Position numbers and translations under genes: made by a program. Below the pieces are notes generated by a model. That model worked only from the letters and a program-made list of their open reading frames with translations, searched no databases and was not told where the DNA came from. From a virus, in the IMG/VR virus record IMGVR_UViG_3300022752_005671, positions 1 through 64,000 of that record: 64,000 bases of DNA; one strand, given 5' to 3'. This document shows positions 24,268 through 35,047 of the stretch, piece by piece (positions within the stretch are counted from its first letter, which is position 1; each line of letters starts with the position of its first letter).

Positions 24268-27215
24268 GTGTTTGTACCCCCAATAACAACTTCATGAATT
24301 GCATCAGAAGATAAAGGTTGATTTAAGGTATCGTGAAATTCTCTTCCATTTGCGACGAGGCTGCCATATAAAGTGATATTAATGCTTCCTGTTGTTAATT
24401 TAATGTCATGTTGAATTTGATTCATCGTAAAAGGGCTAAGAGCTTCTGTGGATAAGAAAAATGGTCTTGACTTTGAAATTGAAAGAATTAATCTATCATT
24501 CGGAAGCAACAAATATGGTGAAGGAGTGTTGTTTTGCTTTTGAGCTACAGAAATGGCTATGGCAGCCTGCGCTCCTCCGCCACCGGCTCCTAATTCTGGT
24601 ATTGCTTCCGTGACAAGATCTTTTGGAGATTCTGAAATTGGTCCAGTTGTCATGTGATCTAATTTTACAATAGAATCTCTGTATAAATAGAAAGGATTTT
24701 CATATTCATTTGTTTTCCTTGAAGTCGTATATTCTTTTCCTAATACAGACCTTCCAGATGGCTCAAATCCAGACATGGAACGTCCCATGTTATTCACATT
24801 CGTCAAAATTGTTTCTCTGCTTCCATACCCAATAGTATTAGAACTTGTAAAACCTGGAATGCTATTAAAAGGTAGAGCTTCACCGCTCCCGGGTAATTTA
24901 AGTTTTTGAGAATTAAACAAGATTTCTAATGACCCGGTCGCGTAATCATAGTATGAAACTCTGTCTTGATCTATGAAAAAAGTATCTCTTATCAAGACAC
25001 CATTTGAAATAGACGCTTGACATTTAAATTTTGCACTTCCAGTAAAGAAATAATTACTTCCGCTGATTATCCCTGAGGGAGTTGCATATGCTAAAAATCC
25101 TCTTGGGACTATTTGATAAACATCACCAGTTACTATAGGATAGTCATAATGCGAAGTTCCATAAACTGGTTGGAAATAAGCTATTTTTGCAGAATTATCC
25201 TCTTGGTGAGTTACTACACCACTAAGAATTAGATCTCTAACATACTTGTTTGGACCAACCTTTATTTGATTGAATAGTCCGAATGTTAAACCTGGTCCTC
25301 CGATATCAAATGTAACTCCATCTCCTGCAGATGCGTTCAAAGGTTTTGGAGAATTAAGCGCAGTAGGCATAACACACTGCGTTCTATCATAGAACCATCC
25401 CGGTCCTGCTTCGATCGGTATTTCAATAACAGCTTTTTCTAATAAGAAAGGTTGATTGATAGGTATCGTTATGCTTTCATCATCATTCGCATTATATTCT
25501 TGATTTAATGTTATACTTTTTTCAAACTTAGTTGTTAGAAGTTGAATTTCAGATTCTCTATTAAAATAATTATTAAAATATGCATTTGTTGAAAATGGAA
25601 ACGTTGAACGGTCTGAAGATCCAGAGGCTATATTAAATCCAATTGCATTAAACCCTCTATCAACTTCCATCAACCTTCCGCTTGGAGAAGCTCCTGGATC
25701 CATAAAGGGTTCTGCTATATCAAATTTCCCACCAGCAAATGAAGCTGTTGGATATTGCCATCTTCCCGTTCTTTTATTAAAGTAATAAATACTTGATGAA
25801 GCACCAAACATTGTGGTTTTGTGATCAACTCTATAAGATAATCTAATTTGAGTTTTTGATCTTAAAGGTTGTGAAAATCCTTCCCCTACATCTTTGATGC
25901 TGGATCCTGTCATGAAGAAGCTATCCGCTGTCGCTGTGGGATCATTTTCAAACAACTTGTATTCTGAAAATGGAGCTATGTATTTCTTTTCATTATCTTC
26001 TAGATATTCTTGAACGTTAGAAGAGATTACGCTGCCTGTCAAAACAAAATCTTCTAAAAATAAATCTTGGTTTCTTGAAACGTCGATTAACGAAGATGCG
26101 TAAAACCTAGGTAGAGTTGTTGGGTAATTTACTGAAGAATTTGTTCCATATGCTATTGATTTTCTATCATCAAAATAAACCCCATCTGAACCTGACCTAT
26201 CTTTATCTCCAGTTCTAGATACGGTGGGTAATGTAATTCTTGAATCTTTTTCTCTCAAAGACAATCTTGGTAAAACTTTTCTTCTATTAAGAGGTGGTTG
26301 AAATGTAAAAATTGCTCCCGATGTTCTTTGTCCGGGCCAATATGTTGCTGCATTTAAATGAATTCCGTAAGGAACAGTAAAAGGAAATTCTTGTTCTGAA
26401 TAAGATCCTGAAACCGTTCCTCCTAGTCCGTATTTTGACCTTGCGTCTCTAGCATATCCTAATTCATAAGAAAAATCCCTAAATCTCCATGATCCATTGG
26501 GCATAAAGACGCCGATGGTTGCAGACTCATATACGCTTGTAATTGAAGAAAAGCTATCGTTTCTGGGACAATATCTATATTCAATTTTTCCGTTTTCATA
26601 AAGAACAAATTCAAATGTTAATATGCTTGTCGACAATGGATCGATATAACTAGATATAGAATGCCATCTGATGATTAATCTTCTTCCTTCGTTAGAAAGA
26701 TTATCGTTGTAATATTGAATTCCATATTTTCTTGGATTAAGTCTTTTTTCAGGTTGAGATAATCCCTTTTCGTATGCATCTATTTGTTTTTGATCAACAA
26801 TAAGACCGCTGGTCGATGAATATAAACTGCGTATGTCATCAAACCAAACTGCACATAAAACGTGGTTTGCTGAAAATGTTTCTTTTATTGATTCATTTTG
26901 ATTAGAACTATCCATAACTTCGGACACAGTAGTATTAGCATCCGCTGTTGATCCAGGAGCAACTAATATTACCCATCCATTAGTACATACTCTGAATTTA
27001 GTATGATTTCTACCATCAAAAGAAAAAGTAAATCCGATATCTAAAGCATCGCTTACTACATCATCTTGTCCACCTTGTCCGGCAGTTCCTGGAATTTGTA
27101 AAAATTTTTCTTGCGGTGTTTTTGTTAGTCCTACGTTTGGTCCAACAGACAACGTTAAAATGTAATTTTCAAACGTTCTTGGAGGTGCAGCTCGCAATGA
27201 TTTAGGAGATGGCAT
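24264..27215 (-). CDS. large tail surface protein with nidogen-like N-terminal domain
   Basis: 983 residues. The N-terminal about 270 residues (DALDIGFTFSFDGRNHTKF, CTNGWVIL, VLCAVWFDDIRSLY, RLIIRWHSISSY, FEFVLYENGKIEYRY) follow the pattern of NIDO-like beta sandwiches ('f.F.g..y....v..nG.i'), which usually act in extracellular adhesion. The rest is Ser/Gly/Tyr-rich beta structure with many TGS and SGS turns. It overlaps its neighbours at both ends (1 and 4 bases). Likely exposed on the tail or baseplate; the domain call is by pattern. Confidence 0.6.
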   Translation of the reverse strand: MPSPKSLRAAPPRTFENYILTLSVGPNVGLTKTPQEKFLQIPGTAGQGGQDDVVSDALDIGFTFSFDGRNHTKFRVCTNGWVILVAPGSTADANTTVSEVMDSSNQNESIKETFSANHVLCAVWFDDIRSLYSSTSGLIVDQKQIDAYEKGLSQPEKRLNPRKYGIQYYNDNLSNEGRRLIIRWHSISSYIDPLSTSILTFEFVLYENGKIEYRYCPRNDSFSSITSVYESATIGVFMPNGSWRFRDFSYELGYARDARSKYGLGGTVSGSYSEQEFPFTVPYGIHLNAATYWPGQRTSGAIFTFQPPLNRRKVLPRLSLREKDSRITLPTVSRTGDKDRSGSDGVYFDDRKSIAYGTNSSVNYPTTLPRFYASSLIDVSRNQDLFLEDFVLTGSVISSNVQEYLEDNEKKYIAPFSEYKLFENDPTATADSFFMTGSSIKDVGEGFSQPLRSKTQIRLSYRVDHKTTMFGASSSIYYFNKRTGRWQYPTASFAGGKFDIAEPFMDPGASPSGRLMEVDRGFNAIGFNIASGSSDRSTFPFSTNAYFNNYFNRESEIQLLTTKFEKSITLNQEYNANDDESITIPINQPFLLEKAVIEIPIEAGPGWFYDRTQCVMPTALNSPKPLNASAGDGVTFDIGGPGLTFGLFNQIKVGPNKYVRDLILSGVVTHQEDNSAKIAYFQPVYGTSHYDYPIVTGDVYQIVPRGFLAYATPSGIISGSNYFFTGSAKFKCQASISNGVLIRDTFFIDQDRVSYYDYATGSLEILFNSQKLKLPGSGEALPFNSIPGFTSSNTIGYGSRETILTNVNNMGRSMSGFEPSGRSVLGKEYTTSRKTNEYENPFYLYRDSIVKLDHMTTGPISESPKDLVTEAIPELGAGGGGAQAAIAISVAQKQNNTPSPYLLLPNDRLILSISKSRPFFLSTEALSPFTMNQIQHDIKLTTGSINITLYGSLVANGREFHDTLNQPLSSDAIHEVVIGGTNT

Positions 27216-28099
27216 CAGTAACCCAAGCCTCCGAATGCTATAGAGTCTGTTCCTGTTAGTGTTACATCATCATACATCCATCCACAAGCTGCTGAAACTT
27301 CATTTTCAGAAATATAATTTTCTGTAGATCCAATAAGTTTTAAAACTTCATCTGTCATATCTAATGGTAAATTTGTTGATAATTGTACTTTGGTTGAAGT
27401 ATCATTAAACGGATTAACATAAGTTTTATCGTCATTAAAAAACGCCATGGTTGGAACCTTTTTTGCAGTTCCGACCATATCAACTAAATCCATCCATGGA
27501 GGAATTGAGTAATTTTCTACCTTAGGTTTTAAACTTAATATTCTGCTGTTTGACATTGTTATATCAGAATTTCCATCCATCATCATTCCTTTTACTGAAT
27601 GAGCCTCGAATGGAACATCTATGCTATAAAGCGCTGCAACAGCTCTGATCGTGAGAGGTTCAATTACGCCGTTAAAATTATAATTTTCAGTTTCATCACT
27701 ATCGTGAGTAATAATCGGATATGTAAAAATACTTTCGTTTTGAATATATTTTAAACTATTAAAATACTCTAAATCTTTAAATTCATTTTGCTTTAAAAAA
27801 TTTCTATCAGCTCCATAAAAATTTTTACGTAAAACATGTCCTGGTTCACCGGCATGAATTTTTGTTGAATTTCCTGCATAAAAATGTTTTTCTTGGGTTA
27901 TTTCTACGCCCTGTCTATACCCATCAATTAAAGTTGTGTCGATTGATCCTGTTATCAAATATTGACTTACAGTTGAAGCTTTAATTCTTTCATTTAAGTT
28001 ATCATAATCATTAAGAGAATCATTAAAAAACGTCTTGTCTTTTTTTGGCAAATAATGATAAAAAAATAAAGTTTCTTTATCAGGTTTTGAGTTTATCAT
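27215..28099 (-). CDS. probable tail/baseplate structural protein
   Basis: 294 residues, unrecognised. Opens with charged/aromatic segments (DKETLFFYHYLPKKDKTFFND). The centre holds TIRAVAALYSIDVPFEAHSV and MDGNSDITMSNS, and it ends TLTGTDSIAFGGLGY. Its stop shares one base with the next gene's start. Its position among tail genes makes a structural role likely. Confidence 0.55.
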   Translation of the reverse strand: MINSKPDKETLFFYHYLPKKDKTFFNDSLNDYDNLNERIKASTVSQYLITGSIDTTLIDGYRQGVEITQEKHFYAGNSTKIHAGEPGHVLRKNFYGADRNFLKQNEFKDLEYFNSLKYIQNESIFTYPIITHDSDETENYNFNGVIEPLTIRAVAALYSIDVPFEAHSVKGMMMDGNSDITMSNSRILSLKPKVENYSIPPWMDLVDMVGTAKKVPTMAFFNDDKTYVNPFNDTSTKVQLSTNLPLDMTDEVLKLIGSTENYISENEVSAACGWMYDDVTLTGTDSIAFGGLGY

Positions 28100-28137
28100 T
28101 TTTATAGAACCTTTACTTAATATTCATTATATTAAAT

Positions 28138-31100
28138 CTATTTTGATATTTTAGAATCAATAGAATTGATGTTTGAAGGTTTATTTTTTTCTTTTTTCTT
28201 AATGTCTTTAGTCATATTTGTAGAAAACTCATAATTATTAACAGATTTATATTCGTATTTGTGTCTTTCTAGAACATGAGACTCTACTAAAAAGTTTGAT
28301 CCTTTAAATACTGTTTTTCTAGGTACTAGTTGTTCAATAAATGTGCTTATGGATGAATCAAACCATGAATAAAACTCAAAAAAAGCTTTAAAATTTAACT
28401 TACTTTTTAATCTGTTGAAGTAAACATTTCTTAACGTTTCTAATTCTGGATAGTTTGTAGAAAATAGTAATTCTGGTTTTCCGATATAGTTTTGTAATGA
28501 ATCGAATGAAGAAAAGATATTAATTATATCTTTGTTTAATGCATCGACTAATGAAAAATCTATGGAAAACCTAGCGTCATCTATAGGAGATTCTGATCTT
28601 ACAATTTCGTATACAGGAGTTTTTTGAGCCCATCTATTTTTATCAATCAAATCTTCATTTTTGTATCCTCTAACTCTTATTTTTTCGTTTGATATTGATT
28701 CATCAAAATATGGTGATAAATGAGAATATCTAACTATTTCAGGAGTTATGCAGTTTCTATCGACGGGAAATCCGATCCCTGATAAATGCATTTCATTCTC
28801 GCTGAAGTCTAAAAATTTAATTTTTTCATTAGAATCCGCGATAGAGATAGTTTGTTTTGCTAAAGAATCTAATCTTAATCTTTCAAATGATCCAGTTGCA
28901 ATTTTTTCATAATTGTAATTAGTTAAAGGATTATCTACTCCCAATGATTGATAGTTTTTTATGTGTTCGATCCACTCATTTTCTTCAAATGATTTAGACC
29001 AAAACCTGAGTTTCATGGCTTTTCCATCAAAAGCAGTTTGCCTTGTATCATCAGCACAGTTTAATGTGTTATTTAAAAATCTATAAGACGTAGAAGAACC
29101 AGCCGGTATCGTTTGATTAGATCCTAAACAAATAAATGATCCGGACGCATTTGTCGAGTGGGTTAAATCAACTTGTCTAAATGCATTACAATTTAAAGGC
29201 GATGATGATCCTGTAAGTTCATAAAAATAAGAAGATGTATGTAATAGATAACTTATTTCTCCTTCATTCTGTAATCCTGCTCTCAAAAAATAAGAAGATG
29301 ACAAAACTGAATTTATAGAATCGTTTCTTTGGCATCCAAATGAAATATTCCATATATCTCCGTTAAAGATTGCATCTTTAGGCAAATCTAATGATAGGTT
29401 TAATAGAGGAGCAGAAAAGTCGTTACCCGGTCTTAAAAACAATGATATTTTTGGAGAAATTTCATCGTAATAACAAACAAGATTTGTTATAAGTCCTGGA
29501 TTTTGTATTCCTGATCCTGTTACACAAAATCTTGCTAGGCTTTGAGTTAATGAACTTAATTTGACGGTTTTTAAATTATATTTGTAAGAACATTCAAAAG
29601 TCCACGAACCTGAAGTTAATAACCCATCGTTTATAGAATTTGATATACCATGAGGAGAATATACACTTTTTTGAACGAAATTACCCGATGGGTATGGGAA
29701 TCCTATCTCTATTCTAGAGCCTGATAAAAACGGCGAAACAATTAATGATCCAGTTGAAAAATTCACCATTCCAACAGTATCTGTCTTTTGTTCACGAGAA
29801 TTTAGAATGTTTTTATAAGTTGCACCGCCGTATTCTCTAAATCTCATGCTAGAATCTGGTTCGATTCCGATAGAACGAATGAAGGCTTTTATGCTGTGTT
29901 GTGTTCCTTTGGATTTAATTACAGCAGGTAAATTAATCAATATTCTTCTTAATATTTCATGTTGTACTGATTGAAGAGATAACGATTCATTCCCTTTCGT
30001 CAAAGGATCAATATTTTCTGCTGAAATATATTGTTCAACAGTAGAGGAAGTAAAAAGAGGAGGCAAGAAAAAGCCATAATGTTTTGCGATATCAAACAAA
30101 AAATTGTTAGGAATGCTTTTGTTTAGGTCGTAATCTACTGTTTTTAAAGTACTGAATGTATCTAAAAATAATTTAATTTCATCAAAAAATTTCGCCCAAA
30201 TGTAGAGCAAAGACAACATAATTTGAGAATTATTTAATTGACCTTGTCCCGGGATGCCTTGTCCTCCGTATACATCTCCATCTTGAGTTTCTGATTGTAG
30301 GCCGGCATCTGCTGCTCCTTGGACAAGATAATGTTGAGGTACAAGCCTTGTAATGACATTCGGATTAATAGAATCGTAGCTTGAAGCGCTTGTTAGTAAT
30401 TCTAAATTTAATAAGATAACATCTTCTTGAGCTGGAAAAAGAACAGGACAAAAACTGTTCTTTTCATAAATCATATTGCTTGTTTCATCTTCTAAGGCAT
30501 TTTGCCTTAGACTGCCAGTAAAATTTGAAATATAAGCATGTAAAGAATTTCCAGAGCTATCTAAAACTACAGAATTAATTAAATCATTTGTGATAGGAGA
30601 AAGTGGAGGAGGAGGCTCGTTAAATTTATAGTAAAGTTTTAAATCAGGAGTTTGATAAATCGACTTACTCGAGTAAGATGTTTGTTGATCTAACGTTCTT
30701 ACGGAATGAAAAATTCTTAATTCATCCATACTTCCAGACAAAGTTTGTTGAGGAGCAACTGTAGAACCATTTAAGATATAAGATGACCCGCTTCCTATTA
30801 GCAAATCAGCATAATCTATATTCAAGTCTTTAATATTTGTGACAGAAGTAGTTTGCGCGACAAGCGATTCTTTATTGTAAATTTTTAAGTTATGTAATCC
30901 AGAATCTTTATCTAAAACGAAACATAAGTGATTGAATATTCCTTTATCTATGTTTGAAGAAACAGACATAGATGATGATCCGGAAAAAACATCGAATGTT
31001 GTATTAACTATAGAAGTTGATACTGTGGGAGATAACCTAATGCAAAACCCATGATTGTCATTAGAATTAATCTTTTGTAATATTACTTGTGTTCCATCGG

Positions 31101-31653
31101 TCTGAATTTCAGGAATTTTTAATTGCATTTCTATGCTTAAAGATCTGCCGTTTTTTGGATTAATAACAGATGCTTCAGCATTTGTGTTTGTACTTAGGCT
31201 GGGGAATAAAGAGCCAGGTAAATCTTTTACTTCGATGTATGTCCCCTTAGTTGGAGACGTTTCTGACATTTGCGTTCCAGAAAAATGAAGTTGTCCTCGA
31301 AATTTTGGAAATCTATCAAAAACCCATTTATCAAATCCTGTTAAGTTAGAAAAAAAATCTTCGACTTCTTTTCTATTTCCATCAAACGGAAATCCGTTAA
31401 TGATTTGTTCAAATGCTAAATTAACTTTAGCTTCAGCTGACATGAAAAAAGTATGATTTTCAAATTTTGACCAGTCAACGTTTAATTGTTGGGTTGACTT
31501 CAATCCAGTTCCTTGTACAGAATAACCGAATGAATTTTCATTATTGATGTTTGATCCAGAAACGTCTGCAAACGATAATGAAATTGATCTACCACCTGAA
31601 GAAGCAGCGCGCAAAAATGATGGGATATAAGGTGAAGATTTATAGTTTGACAT
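28138..31653 (-). CDS. large tail protein with LamG/concanavalin-like domain
   Basis: 1171 residues. Residues about 165-320 (SLSIEMQLKIPE.., HLCFVLDKDSGLHNLKIYN.., LSGSMDELRIFHSVRTLDQQ) show the LamG-like jelly-roll pattern with its 'G.iDelriwnraLs' ending, a fold used for glycan or protein binding. A similar sequence (ELTGSSSPLN.., MKLRFWSKSFEENEWIEHIKN) recurs near 820-925, suggesting a second copy. Other segments are helical (VQHEILRRILINLPAVIKSKGTQHSIK), resembling proteins next to gp6 in other large myoviruses. Probably a tail or baseplate-associated glycan-binding component. Confidence 0.65.
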   Translation of the reverse strand: MSNYKSSPYIPSFLRAASSGGRSISLSFADVSGSNINNENSFGYSVQGTGLKSTQQLNVDWSKFENHTFFMSAEAKVNLAFEQIINGFPFDGNRKEVEDFFSNLTGFDKWVFDRFPKFRGQLHFSGTQMSETSPTKGTYIEVKDLPGSLFPSLSTNTNAEASVINPKNGRSLSIEMQLKIPEIQTDGTQVILQKINSNDNHGFCIRLSPTVSTSIVNTTFDVFSGSSSMSVSSNIDKGIFNHLCFVLDKDSGLHNLKIYNKESLVAQTTSVTNIKDLNIDYADLLIGSGSSYILNGSTVAPQQTLSGSMDELRIFHSVRTLDQQTSYSSKSIYQTPDLKLYYKFNEPPPPLSPITNDLINSVVLDSSGNSLHAYISNFTGSLRQNALEDETSNMIYEKNSFCPVLFPAQEDVILLNLELLTSASSYDSINPNVITRLVPQHYLVQGAADAGLQSETQDGDVYGGQGIPGQGQLNNSQIMLSLLYIWAKFFDEIKLFLDTFSTLKTVDYDLNKSIPNNFLFDIAKHYGFFLPPLFTSSTVEQYISAENIDPLTKGNESLSLQSVQHEILRRILINLPAVIKSKGTQHSIKAFIRSIGIEPDSSMRFREYGGATYKNILNSREQKTDTVGMVNFSTGSLIVSPFLSGSRIEIGFPYPSGNFVQKSVYSPHGISNSINDGLLTSGSWTFECSYKYNLKTVKLSSLTQSLARFCVTGSGIQNPGLITNLVCYYDEISPKISLFLRPGNDFSAPLLNLSLDLPKDAIFNGDIWNISFGCQRNDSINSVLSSSYFLRAGLQNEGEISYLLHTSSYFYELTGSSSPLNCNAFRQVDLTHSTNASGSFICLGSNQTIPAGSSTSYRFLNNTLNCADDTRQTAFDGKAMKLRFWSKSFEENEWIEHIKNYQSLGVDNPLTNYNYEKIATGSFERLRLDSLAKQTISIADSNEKIKFLDFSENEMHLSGIGFPVDRNCITPEIVRYSHLSPYFDESISNEKIRVRGYKNEDLIDKNRWAQKTPVYEIVRSESPIDDARFSIDFSLVDALNKDIINIFSSFDSLQNYIGKPELLFSTNYPELETLRNVYFNRLKSKLNFKAFFEFYSWFDSSISTFIEQLVPRKTVFKGSNFLVESHVLERHKYEYKSVNNYEFSTNMTKDIKKKEKNKPSNINSIDSKISK

Positions 31654-31664
31654 TTTTTGATTGC

Positions 31665-33200
31665 CTATACATCATTAATTTTAAACGCTGGTGATATGTC
31701 TTTAAATACTTTTTTCGTTTTACCGATGATTAACATTACGTCTATAGTATAACTTCTTTCTTTCATCAAATTTGCACAATCAATAACAAAATACATCCCA
31801 CTTGCATCGCTGCTGATTCTAGTCGATCCATTTATCTCATCAAACGCAAGGATTATTTCATTAGTTAAAATATCTCTTATTTGATAATAAGCTTTACGAA
31901 GAACGATACCAGATAATTCTACTGGTTTTCTTACAAGCTTAATGTATGGAGATGTATGATCAAAAATGTTGACTCTAACGAAAACATTTTCATCTGACTT
32001 GTGCGAATCTTGCAATCCTGAAGTCGTTACAACATAATTTTTAAAATCTATCGCAGAGTTCGAACGTTGCGGCGGATAAACAATTATTTTACTGCCAGTG
32101 AAATATGCAACAGATTCATCTAAAGACAACCAAATAGGCGTGAAAGTGACAGATCCAGAATAAGCAAGCTCTTTATATAAAGTTTGATTTGTTTGCTGGA
32201 TTGTGAAAGAAGCTGAGTATAATCCCGTAGAATAATTTAATCCATCTGAGTGTTGAGATCCAGTAAATATTAAAGAATAATTTCCATTTCCTGAGACAGC
32301 TGTAACCAATTTTAATAGTAAGCTATTGGATCCAGTTATAGACGTCGCGCTTGATCCGCTTGTTATATTCGCCAATTCACCATGAGAATAATTTCTTAAA
32401 AATATTGTTGAGTTTTGATCAAAACGAAGATTTTGAGTATCATCTTGTATTGAATCGTCGTATTTTATAATCAACCTTGGATGTTTTGTAACATCATATG
32501 CAGCTCTACTTGAAAACCTTTTTACGAAGTAAGAATATTGATCTTGCTCTTGAGAAGATTTTAATGATAATCTGAATCCGCTATCTGGTAATACTCCTGC
32601 TAACGTTGCAGAAACTATTTTTGTTACGTTTACGATCAAGTCTTCTTCGCCTGTCGTGAAATGTTGAGTGGCTTCTAGGTTTGATCCTCCAAGCAACGCA
32701 GAAGAAGTGATATAATCACAAATTTCTTCTGCGCCGCCGCCTTTTCCAGATCCTGATAATTCCCAAGCGCTCAATGATGATGCAGACATGAAATTGCAAA
32801 CATCATAATCAGAATAATAAACGACATCTCTTCCTATTCCTTCATCAAAAGATTTTGACAACGGAAATACTGAAACGTCAAAATTTGTTGGAGTCGTTTG
32901 ACCTCCATATACGTCAAAAAGTTTCAATGTGCAGTTAAATGTGTTGTGATTAATGTTGATAGAATTAGAAAAAATTAAATCTTTTAATGGCTGTAAGTCA
33001 AAGTGTAATAGTAATCTGCTTAATTCAAGATTTGGAAGCGAAGAATCATTATTAGTAAATGTTGTTCCATACAATTTAAATAAATCTAACGTTCCAGCTG
33101 CTCCGACGTTTGAACCAGTATGAAATGAACCAGAATTAGCGATTTTTAAAAATCTATTTGTTATATAAGCGTCTTTATCTGCTTTTAAAATTTTATACAT
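31665..33200 (-). CDS. tail structural protein with DNRLRE-like N-terminal domain
   Basis: 511 residues. The start KILKADKDAYITNRFLKIAN, then LSRLLLHFDLQPL.., LKLFDVYGGQTTP.. and HPRLIIKYDD follow the DNRLRE / carbohydrate-binding-like pattern ('DayI....n.G....l.v......R.ll.FDl', with a closing 'rp.L.v.y'). Residues 240-510 are further beta domains. It follows the gp6-like gene by one base, so a baseplate-linked surface protein is likely. Domain assignment is by pattern. Confidence 0.6.
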   Translation of the reverse strand: MYKILKADKDAYITNRFLKIANSGSFHTGSNVGAAGTLDLFKLYGTTFTNNDSSLPNLELSRLLLHFDLQPLKDLIFSNSININHNTFNCTLKLFDVYGGQTTPTNFDVSVFPLSKSFDEGIGRDVVYYSDYDVCNFMSASSLSAWELSGSGKGGGAEEICDYITSSALLGGSNLEATQHFTTGEEDLIVNVTKIVSATLAGVLPDSGFRLSLKSSQEQDQYSYFVKRFSSRAAYDVTKHPRLIIKYDDSIQDDTQNLRFDQNSTIFLRNYSHGELANITSGSSATSITGSNSLLLKLVTAVSGNGNYSLIFTGSQHSDGLNYSTGLYSASFTIQQTNQTLYKELAYSGSVTFTPIWLSLDESVAYFTGSKIIVYPPQRSNSAIDFKNYVVTTSGLQDSHKSDENVFVRVNIFDHTSPYIKLVRKPVELSGIVLRKAYYQIRDILTNEIILAFDEINGSTRISSDASGMYFVIDCANLMKERSYTIDVMLIIGKTKKVFKDISPAFKINDV

Positions 33201-33201
33201 A

Positions 33202-35037
33202 TCAGAAAGCAGTCCTTCCTATAATGTCAAATTCTGGATATTTAAATTCAAATATTCCGCCTGCTGGAGGATATAAAATTCCTCTTCTTGTGTTATTTTT
33301 AATGTCTAGGCTAACGTCACTATACATTCTTCCATTAACTTTTCCAGACATATTTCTAAACTCTATTTTATTTACAGATATGACTCCTTGAGCCGCGTAA
33401 ATTAAACTTTGTATTTCAGATAAGACAATGGGTTGATCAATATAAAATCTTGTAGTTTGGAATTGAGTTACTAAAGAATTAATAATAGTTTGCAAGACTA
33501 TTTGTTGGTTTAACGAAGGATCGATAACTACGTCAAATTGAAATGACAAATTAACTATTTTTGAATCTAAAATGTCTATCGCGTCTGTTATTAAACGATA
33601 CGGAGCTAAATATTTTCTTATATTTTCTTTTAGCGTATCTGGTGCATGAATTAGTCTAGATGAAGAATTTCTACAAATCAAGAACAATTGCGTCGATAAG
33701 GGATTATCTGGATTTGGTCTTACTGCTACCCTAAATGGCCGTCCGAAGTTTGATGGAATCGAATAAACTCTTGAAAGTAAATCTTCTCTTGTAACTATTC
33801 TTTCTTGAGAATTTCTTATTGACGGTATCAAAGCTTTTAATTCATTTACAGAAAGTGCGTCTTCACCTCCAGCAGCAGATGTTGAGTTGTCACAAGCAAA
33901 ACTTTTTCTTACAAAATTTATTGTTTCAACATTGGGATTTAATGGAAACTCTAACGTTAATCTAGTCACTGTTGTTAAAGAATTAGGAGGAATATTGTGA
34001 CGTAATCCCCCGCCATGTCTATATGTGACGCTTAAAACAGAGTTAGGAGCATAAATTCCTAAAGTTTTTGAATTTAATAATCTAAGGGGATTTACTGATA
34101 CTCTCGAAAATGTTTTTGAGTAAGGAAATGAAATTGCAAAGTCTGAAGGGTCCGGCACTGCATCGTCATCTATGCTCGTATCATCTCCTCCTCCTAAAAT
34201 TATTCTTGTAGAACGTGTTGCAAGATCAACAGACGTAATAAATCTATACGCAGCAGGAACGACCTTTAATGCATCAGATACTTCATTTGAGTCATCTGCC
34301 GTATTAAGAACATTTCTATAAACAACATCATCAGTTAACGATGTAACTTCATAATATGAATTTCCGAAATTATCATCTACTGATAAAACATCTGTAACAT
34401 TAGGCTGCGATAATGAAATCGATTTGAAAGGAACGAACGCTCCTAAATTAAATTTTTCAGTAACTTGCATACCAGAGATGCATAATCCATTTCTGGCCAT
34501 CGTGAAAGTATTTGGAGAACCATTTTGATTTATTTTTCCAACTTTTATTTCTGCAACATAATTTCCAGATGCATCTTTTAAAGCAAAATCTACATCTGCT
34601 AATAACATAAAATCTATCCCGGTTATTGAAGTAAAAACAGAATTTGCTTTTACGATTGGAAGAGAACCAGGACTAGGAATATACTGGTTGTTTGATAATA
34701 TCGCTGGAACTTCTATAAAAAAAGTTGCTTCTACAGTTGCTGGTGATGCGCCTGATATAGGGACGCCGGCAGATCTTATTAATCTCTCAATGTTGTCTGT
34801 TTCAATAGCAGTGTCTGGGTCTAGTTCGTTATACTGATGATCCATATAGAAAGACATTACGTCTCCCGTATATGCCGCCATATCTAGTAACAATCCGCCT
34901 AAAGAAGCTTCTGAAAAATCTTGAATTTTATCAGGATAGTATAATCTCGCGTATTGTACTAAATTTGCGCGCAATGCATCGAAATCTTTTGCAAGATAGC
35001 TTCTATTTCTAAACTGTTTTAATGCTGCTTTTGACAT
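33202..35037 (-). CDS. baseplate wedge protein, gp6-like
   Basis: 611 residues. The N-terminus (KDFDALRANLVQYARLYYPD, then LGGLLLDMAAYTGDVMSFYM and DTDNIERLIRSAGV-type sequence near residues 50-92) is the classic start of T4 gp6 / P2 gpJ-type baseplate wedge proteins. The C-terminus with VNKIEFRNMSGKVNGRMYSD and FEFKYPEFDI fits the wedge-forming domain. Gp6 multimers build the inner baseplate ring. The adjacent gp25-like gene is the expected partner. Confidence 0.85.
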   Translation of the reverse strand: MSKAALKQFRNRSYLAKDFDALRANLVQYARLYYPDKIQDFSEASLGGLLLDMAAYTGDVMSFYMDHQYNELDPDTAIETDNIERLIRSAGVPISGASPATVEATFFIEVPAILSNNQYIPSPGSLPIVKANSVFTSITGIDFMLLADVDFALKDASGNYVAEIKVGKINQNGSPNTFTMARNGLCISGMQVTEKFNLGAFVPFKSISLSQPNVTDVLSVDDNFGNSYYEVTSLTDDVVYRNVLNTADDSNEVSDALKVVPAAYRFITSVDLATRSTRIILGGGDDTSIDDDAVPDPSDFAISFPYSKTFSRVSVNPLRLLNSKTLGIYAPNSVLSVTYRHGGGLRHNIPPNSLTTVTRLTLEFPLNPNVETINFVRKSFACDNSTSAAGGEDALSVNELKALIPSIRNSQERIVTREDLLSRVYSIPSNFGRPFRVAVRPNPDNPLSTQLFLICRNSSSRLIHAPDTLKENIRKYLAPYRLITDAIDILDSKIVNLSFQFDVVIDPSLNQQIVLQTIINSLVTQFQTTRFYIDQPIVLSEIQSLIYAAQGVISVNKIEFRNMSGKVNGRMYSDVSLDIKNNTRRGILYPPAGGIFEFKYPEFDIIGRTAF

Positions 35038-35047
35038 TTTTTAATCT

